Of a stretch of 64,000 nucleotides of DNA, positions 12,488 to 24,882 are shown one piece after another (the stretch's first letter is position 1; each line of letters starts with the position of its first letter). Source of the DNA: Parasponia andersonii (lineage: Eukaryota > Streptophyta > Magnoliopsida > Rosales > Cannabaceae); assembly GCA_002914805.1 (NCBI GenBank), contig JXTB01000182.1, forward strand, positions 141,177 through 205,176, written 5' to 3'. The notes below the pieces were generated by a model that was not told the DNA's origin, searched no databases, and saw only the letters and a program-made list of their open reading frames with translations. The position numbers and the translations under genes were made by a program.

Positions 12488-15400
12488 ATGATCCTTCTTT
12501 CACACTCTTGGGCACATATTTTGTTTGATACTGGTGCATCCCATTCATTCATATCCTTATTGTTTGCTCAACTGTTGGGGTTGAAATTTTCTGATCTGGA
12601 TTATGTATTGTCGTTGGATACAACTTTGGGAGGAATAGCCGATGTGTCTAGTGTGTGTAAGTCTTGTCGGGTTGTGGTTGGTGATAAGAAGCTTCTTGCT
12701 GATTTGATTGTGTTGCCAATGAGACAGTATGACATGATACTCGGTATGGATTGGTTGTCGAAGTATCGAGCCATTGTAGACTGTCATAAGAAGCAGGTGA
12801 CTCTTTTTCCTAGTGATGGATATCCTATTATCTATCAGGCTAAGATGAGTCCGTTGAAGCCTAGTCCTTTTCTGAAAGCGCGCATGGGTGGAAGGAAGAA
12901 ACTTGAGTGTTATGGAAACTTGTTTGCCATGGATGGTAAGGTGAGAACAGACGATCAAGACCTATGGATTCCAGTGGTGTGTGAGTATTCGGAGGTGTTT
13001 CCTGAAGACTTACCAAGGTTACCACCTGATAAGGAGATCGAGTTCTGTATTGAACTAATTCCTGGAGCTCAGCCAGTTTCTATTCTAGCCTATCATATGG
13101 CACCTACTGAGATGGAAGAATTAAGAGAACAGTTGGACGATCTGCTTTCTAAGGGCTTTGTACGCAGTAGCACTTCTCCTTGGGGTGCTCCTATTTTGTT
13201 TGCGAAGAAAGCTGATGGTTCATTGAGACTTTGTGTAGATTACCGGAAGTTGAACCAGTTGACAGTGAAGAACAAGTATCCTTTGCCAAGGATAGATGAG
13301 TTGTTCGATCAACTCAGTGGTTCGAGATTCTTCTCTAAGATCGATTTGAGATCTGGTTATCATCACTTGAAGATAAGGGAGGATAATATACCGAAGACAG
13401 CATTCAGAACCCGATATGGTCACTTTAAGTTTCTGGTGATGCCATTTGGTTTAACGAATGCACCTGCAGCTTTTATGGATCTCATGAATCAGATTTTCAG
13501 GCCTTTTTGGATCGTTTTGTGGTTGTGTTCATTGACGATATCCTGGTGTATTCCAAGACTCGAGAAGAACATGCCGAACATCTGGGGATAGTACTCAAGA
13601 CCTTGAGAGATCATCAGTTGTACGCCAAGAAATCGAAGTGTGACTTTTGGATGTCAGAAGTGAAGTTCTTGGGCCATGTGATTTCTCACAGAGATATTTC
13701 AGTCGATCCCGCTAAGATCGAAGCTGTTCTGGAGTGAGAAAGACCGAGAAATGTGACGGAGGTACGTAATTTCCTTGGATTGGCAGGCTACTACCGTCGT
13801 TTTGTGAAAGATTTTTCGAGAATTGCTTTGCATTTGACGAAGTTGACCAGGAAGGACGTCAAGTTTGTTTGGGATCACAAAAGTGAAGCTTTTGTCAGAT
13901 TGAAGCAGAGTTTGACCACCGCACCTGTTCTTACTGTTCCTGACAGTAGCGAGCCTTATGTGGTATATACCGATGCTTCAAAGACGGGTTTGGGATGTGT
14001 CTTGATGCAGAATCGTCCAGTAGTGGCTTATGCTTCTCGTCAGTTGAAGCCATATGAAAAGAACTATCCCACCCATGATCTAGAACTTGCAGCAGTGATC
14101 TTTGCCTTGAAGATTTGGCGAGGTTACTTGTATGGTGTGAAGTTCGACATATTCTCCGATCATAAGAGTTTGAAGTATCTTTTTACCCAGAAGGATTTGA
14201 ACTTGAGAAAGCGAAGATGGGTTGAGTATATGGAGGATTATGACTTTGACCTATAGTACTATCCTGGTAAGGCCAATGTTGTAGCCGATGCGCTAAGTAG
14301 AAAGCCTCGTGGTGCACTAGCTGCACTGGTATTTGAAGATTGGAAAAACTCAGTTGCGATTGGTGATTACAACTTGCAGTACTTCGAGAATGAAGGTATT
14401 GCTTGCCTGAGCAACATTGTGATTTCATCATCTCTTCTCCAGACTGTCCAGCAGAGTCAGTGGCAAGACAGGAAGTTAAGGATAACCTGAAACCGACTTC
14501 AGAATGGTGAATAGTTAGATGGTTGGAGCACTAACAGAGAAGGGTTTTTGCTTTTCAATAGGAAGTTGGCTGTAGCTAATGACCCTAATCTTCGAAAAAC
14601 CATTCTAACAGAGGCTCACAAATCAAGGTTCGCAGTACATCCGGGTAGTACCAAGATGTACCGGGACTTGAAACGACAGTATCGGTGGAAAGGGATGAAG
14701 AAAGATGTAGCTACTTTTATGGCTAAGTGTTTGACTTGTCACCAAGTCAAGGCTGAACACCAGAGGTCAGCTGGATTACTCTAGCTATTGCCAATTCCGG
14801 AGTGGAAGTGGGACAAAATAACGATGGACTTCGTGACTAGTTTGCCAAAGACCTTGAGAAAGAACGACGCAGTTTGGGTGATAGTCGATCGGTTAACGAA
14901 GAGTGCTCACTTTATACCGATCTGGATTGACTACTCACTTACTAAGCTCAGTAGACCATATGTGGAGAACATCATACACTTGCATGGCGTGCCTTTAAGC
15001 ATAGTATCTGATAGAGATCCAAGGTTCACTTCTAAGTTTTGGAGAGCCTTGCAAAATGCGTTTGGTATGCAGTTGGATATCAGTACAGCTCACCATCCTG
15101 AGACAGACGGTCAGTCTGAAAGGACCATTCAGATTCTTGAGGACATGCTACGTTGTTGCATACTGGATTTTGGTGGGAACTGGGATGATCATCTTTCTTT
15201 GGTGGAATTTGCTTATAATAACAGTTACCAAACCAGTGTGGGTGTGGCTCTATATGAAGCGTTATATGGGAGGTCGTGTAGATCGCCTTTATGTTGGGCA
15301 GAACCAGAAGAGCATGTTACTCTCGGACCTGAACTGATTGAGGAGACTACTAAGAAGATCAAGGATATCCAAGAGAGACTCAAAGAGATTCAGAGTCGCC

Positions 15401-15885
15401 AAAAGAGTTATGCTGACCCGAAGAGGCGTGAGATAGAGTTCGATACTGGTGATTCCGTATTCTTGAAAGTGACTCCAAGGCGAGGTGTTACAAGATTTGG
15501 AGTTAAGGGTAAGCTTGCTCCGAGGTATATTGGTCCCTTTGAGATCACAGAGAGAATTGGACCAGTAGCATATCGCTTGAATCTACCTGCACAGTTGGGT
15601 CACGTGCATAATGTGTTTCACGTGTCGATGTTAAAGAAGTACACGCCGGACCCATCTCATGTTGTTCAGTACGTGCATGTACCGATCCAAGAAGATATAT
15701 CCTATGAAGAGCAGCCTGTTCGCTTGTTGGCTAGAGAGTTGAAGGTGCTTCGCAACAGAGAGACTCCACTTGTCAAGGTGCTTTGGAAACATCACAAAGA
15801 GGACGAGGCTACTTGGAAACTCGAGACGGAGATGTACGAGAAGTACCCTCATTTGTTTAACTTTCTGTTAGAAGTTATATTGTGA
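12488..15885 (+). pseudogene. pol region: protease, RT, RNase H, integrase, chromodomain
   Basis: Domain order by motif: aspartic protease ([12 protein letters not shown] near 12520), reverse transcriptase (about 13050-13740, with [11 protein letters not shown] and a [10 protein letters not shown] active-site motif), RNase H (about 13930-14250, [14 protein letters not shown]), integrase zinc-binding HHCC region (about 14630-14760), integrase core (about 14790-15260, including TDGQSERT), then a chromodomain-like segment near 15770-15860 (VKVLWKHHKEDEATWKLE). This order is that of gypsy elements, and the last segment marks a chromovirus. The region has several breaks and no single long frame. 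Confidence 0.9.
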
Positions 15886-15931
15886 TGTAAAACCTTGACT
15901 TGTATTTTGAATTTCGGGACGAAATTCTTAT

Positions 15932-15944
15932 AAGAAGGGGAGGA
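15932..15944 (+). other. Polypurine tract
   Basis: AAGAAGGGGAGGA sits directly before the TGTAAAAACC that opens the 3' LTR, the expected place for plus-strand priming. Confidence 0.85.
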
Positions 15945-18135
15945 TGTAAAAACCCGGAATTTTTTAGGGTAATTTGGACATTTTACCAATTTTCCGAATA
16001 AATATTGTTGGGATTAATTTGCAAAAGTTTTGTACAGATGGACTAAATTGCAAAATTTGGGGGACTAGATTGATAGAGATTTGAAATTTTGGAGACTTAT
16101 GTGCAATTTTTAAAAAATTGCACAGCCCTACAAGATTAGGCCACGTGGCCCTACTCAACTAATCTCCTCTCTTCTTCTCTCTCTCTCCCCGAAACTCTCT
16201 TTCTATCTCCTCTCTCGGATCTCTCTCAGCCGCACCACCATAGGATCACCTCTGGCCACCGTCTGCCACCCCAACCAGCCGGCGAGCCTTCGCCAGGCTG
16301 CCACGAAGCTCCGCCGCCCCTCGCCGCTTGCTACCGCCGCCTGTATTGCCGAAAAAAGCCATTTACGCCGTTTTGACCCATTTTGGTTTTTTCGTCACCG
16401 GCGACGATTCCGGCCACCATTCGGCTTCAAACTGGTCCCGTTGGATTCGTATCGTCACAAGGATCATCAAGGTATATATATCTCAACTCCATTTTGCCCG
16501 GATTGAAAGTTGCTATTTTTGGGCATTTCGAGTTTATGGTTGTTGTTCTCGATCCGGCCGTTGGATTGTGTTTTTGACTACAATTTTGGAATGTACTCGG
16601 AAAATGGAGAAGTTTGATATATATATACATTGTGTAGTTTGGTGATCGGCACAAAAATCGAGATCAGACGGTCGAGATTTTGTTTTGTTTTGCGTGCCAC
16701 CGGTCCGGTGTGGGCCTGGACCCGAATTGGACAAATTATATGTCTAACCTAGCTATTTTGGATGCTAGGAATTCAGTGAAGGGGTCCGTTTGTGGAATTG
16801 AAGCTCTGGTGAGAAAGTTGGTTTTTCTCAAGAGGACGATCGAGGGCTTGGAATTGGTTCCTGACCCTCCGGGCGATCGTCAACGATACCTTAAGGACTC
16901 AATAGTGTGGTGTCACTATTCCGTTGAGGTAGCGGTTTAGTTACCTTCGTTTTATACCATTTTTTAGTTAAAACTTATTTTCTGTTGCATATAAGAACAA
17001 GTGTGTTTTTAATGATTTGAATTATATGTGATGGAATCTGGTTATACGATANTGCCCTGGGAATTTGCTGTGTGCAGGTTATTTTAGGTATATCAAAAAT
17101 AGGGTCGTTATGCTGCCCGTTTTTCTATAAAACCCTATTATGTATATTTTACTGAAAAACCAGAGTATAGTAGTTTTTACACTTCAGTTCTGTATTGCAC
17201 GTTTCATAGGATCATACATGAGCACCGTGTTAGTATCGTGGGTTTTATAGTATGGCGCTGCATGCCCTGCCATCGGCGAAAGTCTGTAAACTCACGCCAG
17301 GTCTTGTTACTTCTGATTACCTCCTCATTTGGCAGATGTAGGTAATTCGGTTGCCCCTTCAGGTTTGGTAGGCGACACATGGTTATCCCTTCCGGGTATG
17401 AGCTTAGGTATCAGGCAGGCTGTTAGGTATACTTAGTGCCATCATCCTAGGTTTCCACAGATGAGAGGATGTGAGCTCATGGGTATGGGTTGATTTGTGT
17501 CATGTGCATATGAGTTGATAGTTTTGATTACACTGTTTCATATATATTGACTCCCGGTTTGGATTATATATATATGTGTGTGTGTATGTTTTGGATTTGA
17601 ACTAACCATGCAGGAGATTCTCATCACTGAACTGTTTTTCTCCGAGATAACTATTTTTCTATTGGGCATTGTATGCTCACCCCCCTACCTTCCTCCTCAA
17701 GTGGTGTCCAGTGCGATCTTGGTGATCAAGAGAAGTAAGAGGTCATCCTGATTGCAGTTCGCCTCTTTGTAATGCTAGGAGTTTGTTATCATAGTCTTTG
17801 GACTATTTGGATTTTGTGTTAGTATTGAACCAAGATTACTGCTTTCTATTTTGTCTGCAAACTTATGTATGTCATTCTGGTGTTTGACTTTTTGGTGGAT
17901 GATGATGATGCTGGGTTTTGTATTTAATTTCACGTTTTTAAGTAATTGTTCAATCTATGTTTGATGGTGTATACGAACTGTAGGAGTAGTTCACAGGATG
18001 AAATTCTAATTATTTTATTTAAATAGACCGTTTTTATAAAAACTAGAACTTTTGACATTTTTCAAATAAATCAAGGAATTTTCTACTTTTGTGAAATTTT
18101 CCTTCTGCCACTAGCCCGGATTTTGGGACGTGACA
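15945..18135 (+). repeat. 3' LTR of the Tekay-like element
   Basis: 2,191 bp, ending TGACA. Aligned by eye with 8986-11185 over its whole length. One ambiguous base at 17052 falls where the 5' LTR has a short AT-rich stretch missing here, probably an assembly uncertainty. Confidence 0.92.
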
Positions 18136-18611
18136 TTTTTCCCAATAGATTTCTAGACCATACAAAGTTTGTTGGGTGACACATGCACGGAGAAGGAAGG
18201 CCAGCGACCAGACAGGGGCCACTTCCATCGTATGCTGTATTTTGAACAAAAAAAAAATAATGTCATAATTCATCTCTTTTTTAGAATTACTTCCTAGTCA
18301 TGGGGTAGATCTAACAAAATTTTCCATTATTGTATAATTTTTTTCTTCCACGAGTTTTGACATAAGATTGACGGGCTACAAACGTACAAACATATTAGAA
18401 GAGAAGCCGATCAAACGAAAGACTAATTTTCTAACGGGACTGCTTTTTTATTATGAAATGAAATCTAGAGGTTAGCAAGCTGCTAGAAGTTGTCTTACTG
18501 ACTAAAAATTCATGATGGACTGAAATCATCAATTTTCTAGGAGATTAAAGAAAGCAAATCAATCCGAATACTGTTACTGTATTAATAGTCCAAATAATCA
18601 GAACCAAATAC
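18136..18611. other. Intergenic DNA between two elements, nothing recognised
   Basis: AT-rich flank of the Tekay-like insertion. A 76-codon minus-strand frame at 18043-18273 straddles the LTR end and is not a gene. Confidence 0.5.
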
Positions 18612-18948
18612 TATCTACAAGGAAAAATATGTCTATGATAATGACAAAAAGCGTCGCTATATACTAAAATATCATTGGTATAGATCTATTTTTTACAACA
18701 ATGTTATCGTAAAATAGTCGGCGATGTAGATTCGTCAATAGAAACCTCTATAGCAGTAACATGTCGGTAAAAGATCTCTAAAGCTACAATTATTGTCGTC
18801 GTAAAAAATAAGTAAAAGAACATTTTTTTGTAAGCTCTATAGCGACTGCATATTTGAAAAAGTTATTTTGTATATCTTAGCTGACTTTTTTGAAATGTCA
18901 TTAGATTAATTTGTGTCTTAAACTATTAATACATATATATATATATAT

Positions 18949-19190
18949 GGTTGCTAATCTAATAGATATTTTTTTTTTTTTACCCTATGGGTAGGTATTT
19001 TTTTTTAGTCGTTGGATCACCATCTAATAGTGATCCAATGATTATAATGAAATGCATGAAAATACGTGCATCATTAATGCTCTTTCTCTCTCTTACTTTT
19101 TACAATAAAAAAATGTGCATGCTAAATTTTCATTGGTCAAATTGATACATATGCATAGGGAAAAAAAAAAAAATACCTACTGGATTGGTG

Positions 19191-19193
<3 letters not shown>
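18949..19193 (-). mobile_element. MITE, copy 2, inverted partner of copy 3
   Basis: 245 bp, reading as the inverse of the 19242-19484 copy. It starts GGTTGCTAATCTAATAG and ends GGATTGGTGCCC. It shares the GATGCACG and GTGATCCAA blocks with the other copies. It is flanked by TA-repeats, which fits TA target choice. Confidence 0.85.

Positions 19194-19241
<48 letters not shown>
19194..19241. repeat. (TA)n microsatellite between two inverted MITEs
   Basis: About 47 bases of pure TA repeat, forming the loop of the large palindrome made by the flanking MITEs. Confidence 0.95.
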
Positions 19242-19244
<3 letters not shown>

Positions 19245-19484
19245 CACCAATCCAATAGGTATTTTTTTTTTTTACCTATGCATAGGTATCAATTTGGCCA
19301 ATGAAAATTTAGCATATATATTTTTTTATTGTAAAAAATAAGAGAGAGAAAGAGCATTAATGATGCACGTCTTTTTATGCACTTCATTATAGTCATTGGA
19401 TCACTATTAGATGGTGATCCAACGGCTAAGAAAAAAATACCTATCCATAGGTAAAGAAAAAAAATACCTATTAGATTGGCAACC
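19242..19484 (+). mobile_element. MITE, copy 3
   Basis: 243 bp, the cleanest copy. The left end is GGGCACCAATCCAATAGG and the right end is CCTATTAGATTGGCAACC. The ends are inverted repeats of about 17 bp next to T- and A-runs, with TA-repeats on both sides. Internal inverted motif GGATCACTATTAGATGGTGATCC. No open frame of interest. Confidence 0.85.
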
Positions 19485-19799
19485 ATATATATATATATAT
19501 ATAAAACTTGTAGTAAAGAAAATTATCATCGCCTTATTTTTCTTTCACATTGAATATATTATTGTCTAATTTTTTTATTATTTCAGACTTAAAATTGAAA
19601 TTAATAATAAAAATCATATTTTTGTATATTTATTTATTTATAAAAAGTTAAATTTCATAATAATAGGGTTGAAACTTACTTAAATAAAATATCAAAAATA
19701 TGTAAAACAATAAACTTCTTCAATAAAACATAACACTAATCCTAATCTTGACTTTCTTCCTCCTCTTCTTTGGATTCGAGTTAAAGTAGAGGGTGTGGT

Positions 19800-21924
19800 T
19801 GTAAAACCCCAAATTTTAAAAAGGGTATTTTGGTCTTTTTACCAATATTTTTAAAAAATATATATATTAACATTCTAATTCGGGATTAAAATGTGAAAAT
19901 TTCGAATCAGGGGCTAAATTGTAAATTTGGAGAACTTAATTGAAAGAAAATTAGAAAAGTAGTGACTTATGTGCAATTTTTTAAAAAACTGCACAACTTA
20001 TTTTGTCTCACTCTCCCTCAACTCTTTCTCTCTCTTACCCCCAACCCTTCTCTCTCTACAGCTGGCAAAAATGTCGATTTGATGACGAGCTCCAACAAAG
20101 CCCTTCCCAACGCCACTACCTAGAATCGAATGCCTAGATCTAGACAAAGCTTCTACCACCAGTCTTGCCGCCTAAAAATGCCATGTTCGCCACTAGTGAT
20201 GCGAAAATGTCGCAAAGTTAATCGCTCGTTGGTGCCGATTCTGGCAATATTAGTCCTCGAAACCAGTTGTTGTGAACTCATCTTCTCACAGGCAATCTCA
20301 TAATAAGTATCTCATAGCTCGATTTTTCCCTATTTGATTTCAATCTCGTTGGACAGTTTTAAGTATATTTAGTTCCAGAGTTGACTTTTTGATCAGATTG
20401 TTAAATTGTAAAAGTAATATCATTTTTGGAATGTACATAAGAAATGGTGAAAAATGAGATACATATCGACTATATTTCGAAACAGGTACAATAAATGAGA
20501 TCAGACAGCTCAGATTTACTTCATTTTGCATGCTATGTGCTGGATTTTGGCTCGAGCACAAATCAGATATATGTTTAACCTAACTATTTTAGGTGCTAGG
20601 AATTTAGTGATGAGGTCCATTTCACGATTTGAAGCTCCGTTGGAAAATCGAATTTTCAAACCAAGCAATCAAGAGTCCAAAAATGATCTTTAACCCTCCG
20701 AACGATTGTCAAACAATGTCAAACGCTCTCTATAGTACCATAGCACTATCTAGTTACTCGAATGATGTAGGCATTAGATGCTTGATTCTAAAACTAGTTT
20801 AATTATGAATTTAAATATTTTAAGTAAATATAGAATTTTGTGAATTAATTTATAAAAATTGTATTTATATCTATTTTTGACTTGATTTGAGATATTAATT
20901 ACATGGAAGGTACATCAAACTGGTTAGTGTATTATATGTATTGTTTTGAACCTTTTTTTTTTTAGGAAATTGGATTTTGATTAAAAACAGATATTATACT
21001 GCTGAAATTTCTAAAATAATCAAAAATGATTGAGAACTTTGTTTTGAGGACTAAAAGTGGTTTAATTAAAGAATACTACATGGTTATTTTATGATTTTAT
21101 GGAAACGGTGCATATTCCTATTCTGTCATTCATACAGTATTTGTATACCTTCACACACTTATACAACTGTCGAACTTACGGTACCCCACATTGGATGCTC
21201 AGACTTATAGTCGTCTTTATAGGTGGCTCGAACTTACAGGTGACCCACTAAGATACCTCAGACATTATGATTATATACATAGTTATATATTGGCTTGAAT
21301 AAATATTAACTTATTTTGATGTGATGTTTTACAATGGTTTGAAAATATTTGAAACTTGGGACAACTTTTCACTTAGATTTTGTGAATCATTTTGATTAGA
21401 CCACTAACTATGTAGGCCCTTTAAAGTGAATATATTTATTAAATATAAAAACCTATAGTCAATTTTCCACTGGGCTTTAGCTCACCCCTCCCTACCTTCT
21501 TCCTCTTAGGTAGCACTCAGTGTGATTTGGACCGGAGACCTAGATTGAGGCATTACGAGCTCATTAGTTTGTTATATTTTGGTAAATTCCTACGAGGCTT
21601 GTGGATTATAGACTTGAGTAAGAATTTGAATTTAAATAAAACTAGTAAGCTTATTTGTAGGATTTGGACATTATTTGTATAACCAATATCTATTTTTGGG
21701 TACGAGATGAATACTCGATGCATGACAATTGATATCTTATTTATTGTCTATAATTAATGAGTTACGCATAATTTTAAGTTTTATCTCAATTAAATATTTT
21801 TATCGAGGCTAATTTGAAAAATTAAAGGTTATGAATGTTTTTGAATTATTTTTAAAATTATTTCTGGTATTTCTATTTTATGAAATACTCATTCTGTCAC
21901 TGATCCTGGCCTCGCATCGTGACA
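19800..21924 (+). repeat. Solo LTR, Tekay-related gypsy
   Basis: 2,125 bp beginning TGTAAAACCCC and ending GCATCGTGACA, flanked by an exact 5 bp duplication GTGGT (19795-19799 and 21925-21929). It has no internal region, so it is the product of LTR-LTR recombination. It shares an ordered set of blocks with the Tekay-like LTR at 8986, including the CT-rich block and a CTAACCTAACTATTTTAGG-like block. It is clearly another subfamily. Confidence 0.85.
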
Positions 21925-21929
21925 GTGGT

Positions 21930-24123
21930 GTTAGCAAGGGTTCAAACCTATTGGGGAATTTTAAGTGGTGGTATCATGCGTATATAGGATGTCAATGCCT
22001 CATGAGCGCTAAAGTCCAAGTTAGATACCAAATTTAGTGGTGTGTGGAGAAAACATTGCATCTTTGCTATTTGTTGGGTGTGTCGTGCGATAGTCTTCTG
22101 AGTTGCTGCTTCTCGACATTGAGCCTCTGTCATGAACTATTGGCTTTTCACCGTGTAGCAGCATTATATATTCTCAAACATTAATGGAGGAAAATATGCT
22201 CCGGACAAGGTGCTAGCAGATTCAGTACCATTGAGCTTTCGCCCATGACAGCTTCCCAGAAGCATCCTAGTACCGAAGACTTCATCTATGATTTGATAAT
22301 TGTTTGTAGAAGATGATAAAAGAGCAGGTCACGTCAGTGGAGATCATCTGAGACTAAGACTGAGTGCTGCGAATCTCTGTTATCTTATTCTTAAACATAA
22401 AAGGGTAAAAACTACAACCATACGATAATTAATAAAAGTAACATAGTTACACGAACTTAGAAAAAATCAGAAATTATTTAGATAATTTTCTTCTAACTGA
22501 GGATATGGTCATTGGTCGAGTAGTTACACGCCAAAAATCAATAACCTTCTATCTCTAACCTAGTTTAATCTAGTACAATGGTCAAAACCACAGAGAATAT
22601 ATGATTTCTATGTTAATGTTTCCTAATTAATCTAGTTGTAAATTAAAAGGGGTTTTGAACAACTGAATTAAAATCAAAACAAAAGTAAAGTTGGCCGAAT
22701 AAATAAAAAATCAAAATAAAACTACTTAAAGGTTTAATCTCCACCCTCGATAATTCTATCAAATTAATCACAAAATTCTATAATCAATTATTCATCATAA
22801 TTACTAACCAGAGACAACAATTAGCTTTATTATCTCTATTTTTCCTTACATATTTTCTAGACAAATCAGTCCTTCGTCTAGATTATATCTATTAAACAAC
22901 CACATACAAATTCTCTCTATTTAATTTAATAGATGTATTAAGTCAGAAAAATAGTTGATTATAAATAACAGTCATATTATTTTTAACTTAGAATATACTC
23001 ATAATTGATCAATTTCTTAGCATAATTCAATCAATCACAACTTACTGTCGACCATTAGAAAACTTATACAATTACATATTTAGGACTCCAAATTAGCTAT
23101 CAATCTCGATCTTGTCTTATATAGTTGGCCACCTAAATAATTCAAATAGAAACCTTAACTATACGTGTACAAAAGAATATAAGCAACTTTAAATAAATAA
23201 TCGATACATAAAATCTGGAAAAATCAATTCAATATCATGTCACCCTTAACTAATAAAAGGACTTGACCTAACATGGTCACAGGATCCATCATCAAATTCA
23301 TCATGCTAATAAATAAAAGCAGAAAATAAAGAAAAAGGAAATGAAAAGAACAAATAAAGATGGTTGGAACGAAGGTCTTCTCAGCAGAAAAACTCCAACT
23401 CCGAGCAATATTCAATGTCTCCTTCGACACTGCAATTCTCTCGCTCTACGACTCTAGGTTTGAAAAAGTATCTATGAACTCTAATCTAACCTAAAGTGTC
23501 CTATTTATAGAGGAATCAATTCTAGTGTCATTTTAGTAAATTTTTGTGCGATTCTGGAGTCCAAAACGTCAAAAACAACTTAAATCAGTTTATTTTCTGT
23601 ATGCTGGCACGGCAGTACCATTACAGAGCTAGCAATCTGCCTTTTACTTTTAAATAGCCGAAAGCTAATGTTGCAACGCCAAGCTGCCGATCTCCCAGTT
23701 TTGTTGTTTTGCCTCATTGTTACTCTGTTTCAGCTCATTTTCTTCTAAAATACCTACAAAACACAAAAACAAGAATAAAAAAACTAAGAATAACAAAAAC
23801 ACTGACAAAGTAATGTAGAGAAATCAATTAAAATATAAGCACAAATAAGCATCTATCTTTCATCCTGTCGTGAGAAAAACTTGCTCATTGTAGTTCTCCA
23901 CGTGATGAGTTGTAATTCGCCAATAGTAGGATTTTCACTGTAGAAGTTTAAAATATTAGATAATAGACATAAACATGGTAATGACTATTACATATTACAT
24001 TATAAAAATTTGTAATTTTAATTATCTTCTGAAATCTTTTGGCGGCTATTGTCTTCGCCCCTTGCTGACGAACTTTTGTTATCCCCTGTGTATCGAAGTA
24101 TTTCGTTTTGATGTCGGCTACCA
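21930..24123. other. Unassigned AT-rich DNA, possible body of the CACTA-like element
   Basis: About 2.2 kb with no convincing domain on either strand. A minus-strand TATA-like CTATAAATAGG lies at about 23514-23504. That strand then has a CT/GA-rich, leader-like stretch, which could be an unrecognised LTR or a transposon promoter. Confidence 0.3.
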
Positions 24124-24405
24124 TTATTTTGTTATTATTAGCATAATTTTTGTAATTAAAATTGACCGGAAGTAAAATAAAGTAACAAGTGAAAAACTAT
24201 TAACTCTAAAAGCATCAGAATCATAAAATTTCATACACTCATCCCAAGTCTCTTTATTCAACTCGAATAGTCTTTCGTGCAGTCTCAAGATCCCGAATGG
24301 TCTCAAGGCTCCCAAACATCTTAAAGTGATCAGTTGAGCTCGATTTTTCCAGTCACAGTATACACATGCAGCAGTTCTCTGGATTCCTCGTATCACAAAA
24401 GGCAA
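24124..24405 (-). other. Open frame of unknown identity, 93 codons
   Basis: Non-repetitive composition, with cysteine, arginine and aromatic residues spread as in real proteins (CVYCDWKNRAQL, ETWDECMKFYD). It lies about 230 bases inside the right end of the putative CACTA element, so it may be a remnant of an element-encoded protein. I recognise no domain. It could also be chance. Confidence 0.2.
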
Positions 24406-24635
24406 TTCATCATTATCTATTTCTTTATAATCATAAAAATCCTACAACCAAACAAGCACGTAATTAAATTACAATAATTAAATAATATACAAACTTGACT
24501 TAATTAATTATAACTGGCACAAGTGAGGTGCTTAGTTTTTCGTGAAACCTAAAGCGGCGACAACTGAATTTTTCATAGGTTTTAAATGGCCTAAAGCAAC
24601 AACATACGTCATTATTGACTCATATTCTTGTAGTG

Positions 24636-24882
24636 TACATGATGAAGCTTAACAGAAATCCTAACAAAAAAACCAAATAATTATTCCCAAAAGCCTGACA
24701 TATGGAATATATGTACACAGAAACTAAATGGACTAATCGACAACTATCTCTTGAACCATCAAACTTATATAGGGAATTATCGATTGTGTTTGTATATATA
24801 CATAGATTATCAATTTGGACAAATGATATATTTATATAATTTACAAACTTATTTTAGATGAAACTAACTGTGCAAGTACTTT
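24636..24882. other. Short stretch, possibly part of an older LTR
   Basis: The last 25 bases before the solo LTR (ATGAAACTAACTGTGCAAG) resemble the block GAACTAATCATGCAGGAG in the Tekay LTR (about 10648). The DNA right of the solo LTR continues that alignment, so an older LTR was probably split here. Confidence 0.35.

Larger units (their letters stand above)
8986..18135 (+). mobile_element. Gypsy LTR retrotransposon, Tekay/Del-like chromovirus, two LTRs
   Basis: A 9.15 kb element. LTRs (8986-11185 and 15945-18135) begin TGTAAAAA and end TGATA or TGACA. The flanks CTTTT (8981-8985) and TTTTT (18136-18140) form a target-site duplication with one mismatch. Between them lie, in order, a Met-tRNA-type primer site, gag with a CCHC knuckle, protease, reverse transcriptase, RNase H, integrase, a chromodomain-like tail and a polypurine tract. 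Long LTRs plus a C-terminal chromodomain point to the Tekay (Del) clade. By eye the LTRs differ at roughly 6-9% of sites. At a rate often used for plant LTRs (1.3e-8 per site per year) that is about 2.5-3.5 million years. It is broken, with several breaks in gag and pol, and should be treated as a fossil. Confidence 0.92.
18612..24635. mobile_element. Probable degenerate CACTA-type DNA transposon with later insertions
   Basis: The right end reads ATATTCTTGTAGTG (ending 24635), which inverted is CACTACAAGAATAT, a standard CACTA terminus. The left end near 18612 reads TATCTACAAGGAAAAATATG, a decayed form of the same terminus. Both are flanked by TAC (18609-18611 and 24636-24638), the expected 3 bp duplication size. 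Subterminal DNA on both sides carries GCGTCGCTAT and GCGGCGACA-type motifs, as in many plant CACTA elements. Inside sit the MITE pair (18949-19484) and a solo LTR (19800-21924), leaving about 3 kb of own body. No transposase domain is recognisable. Both ends are suggestive but short. Confidence 0.45.
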
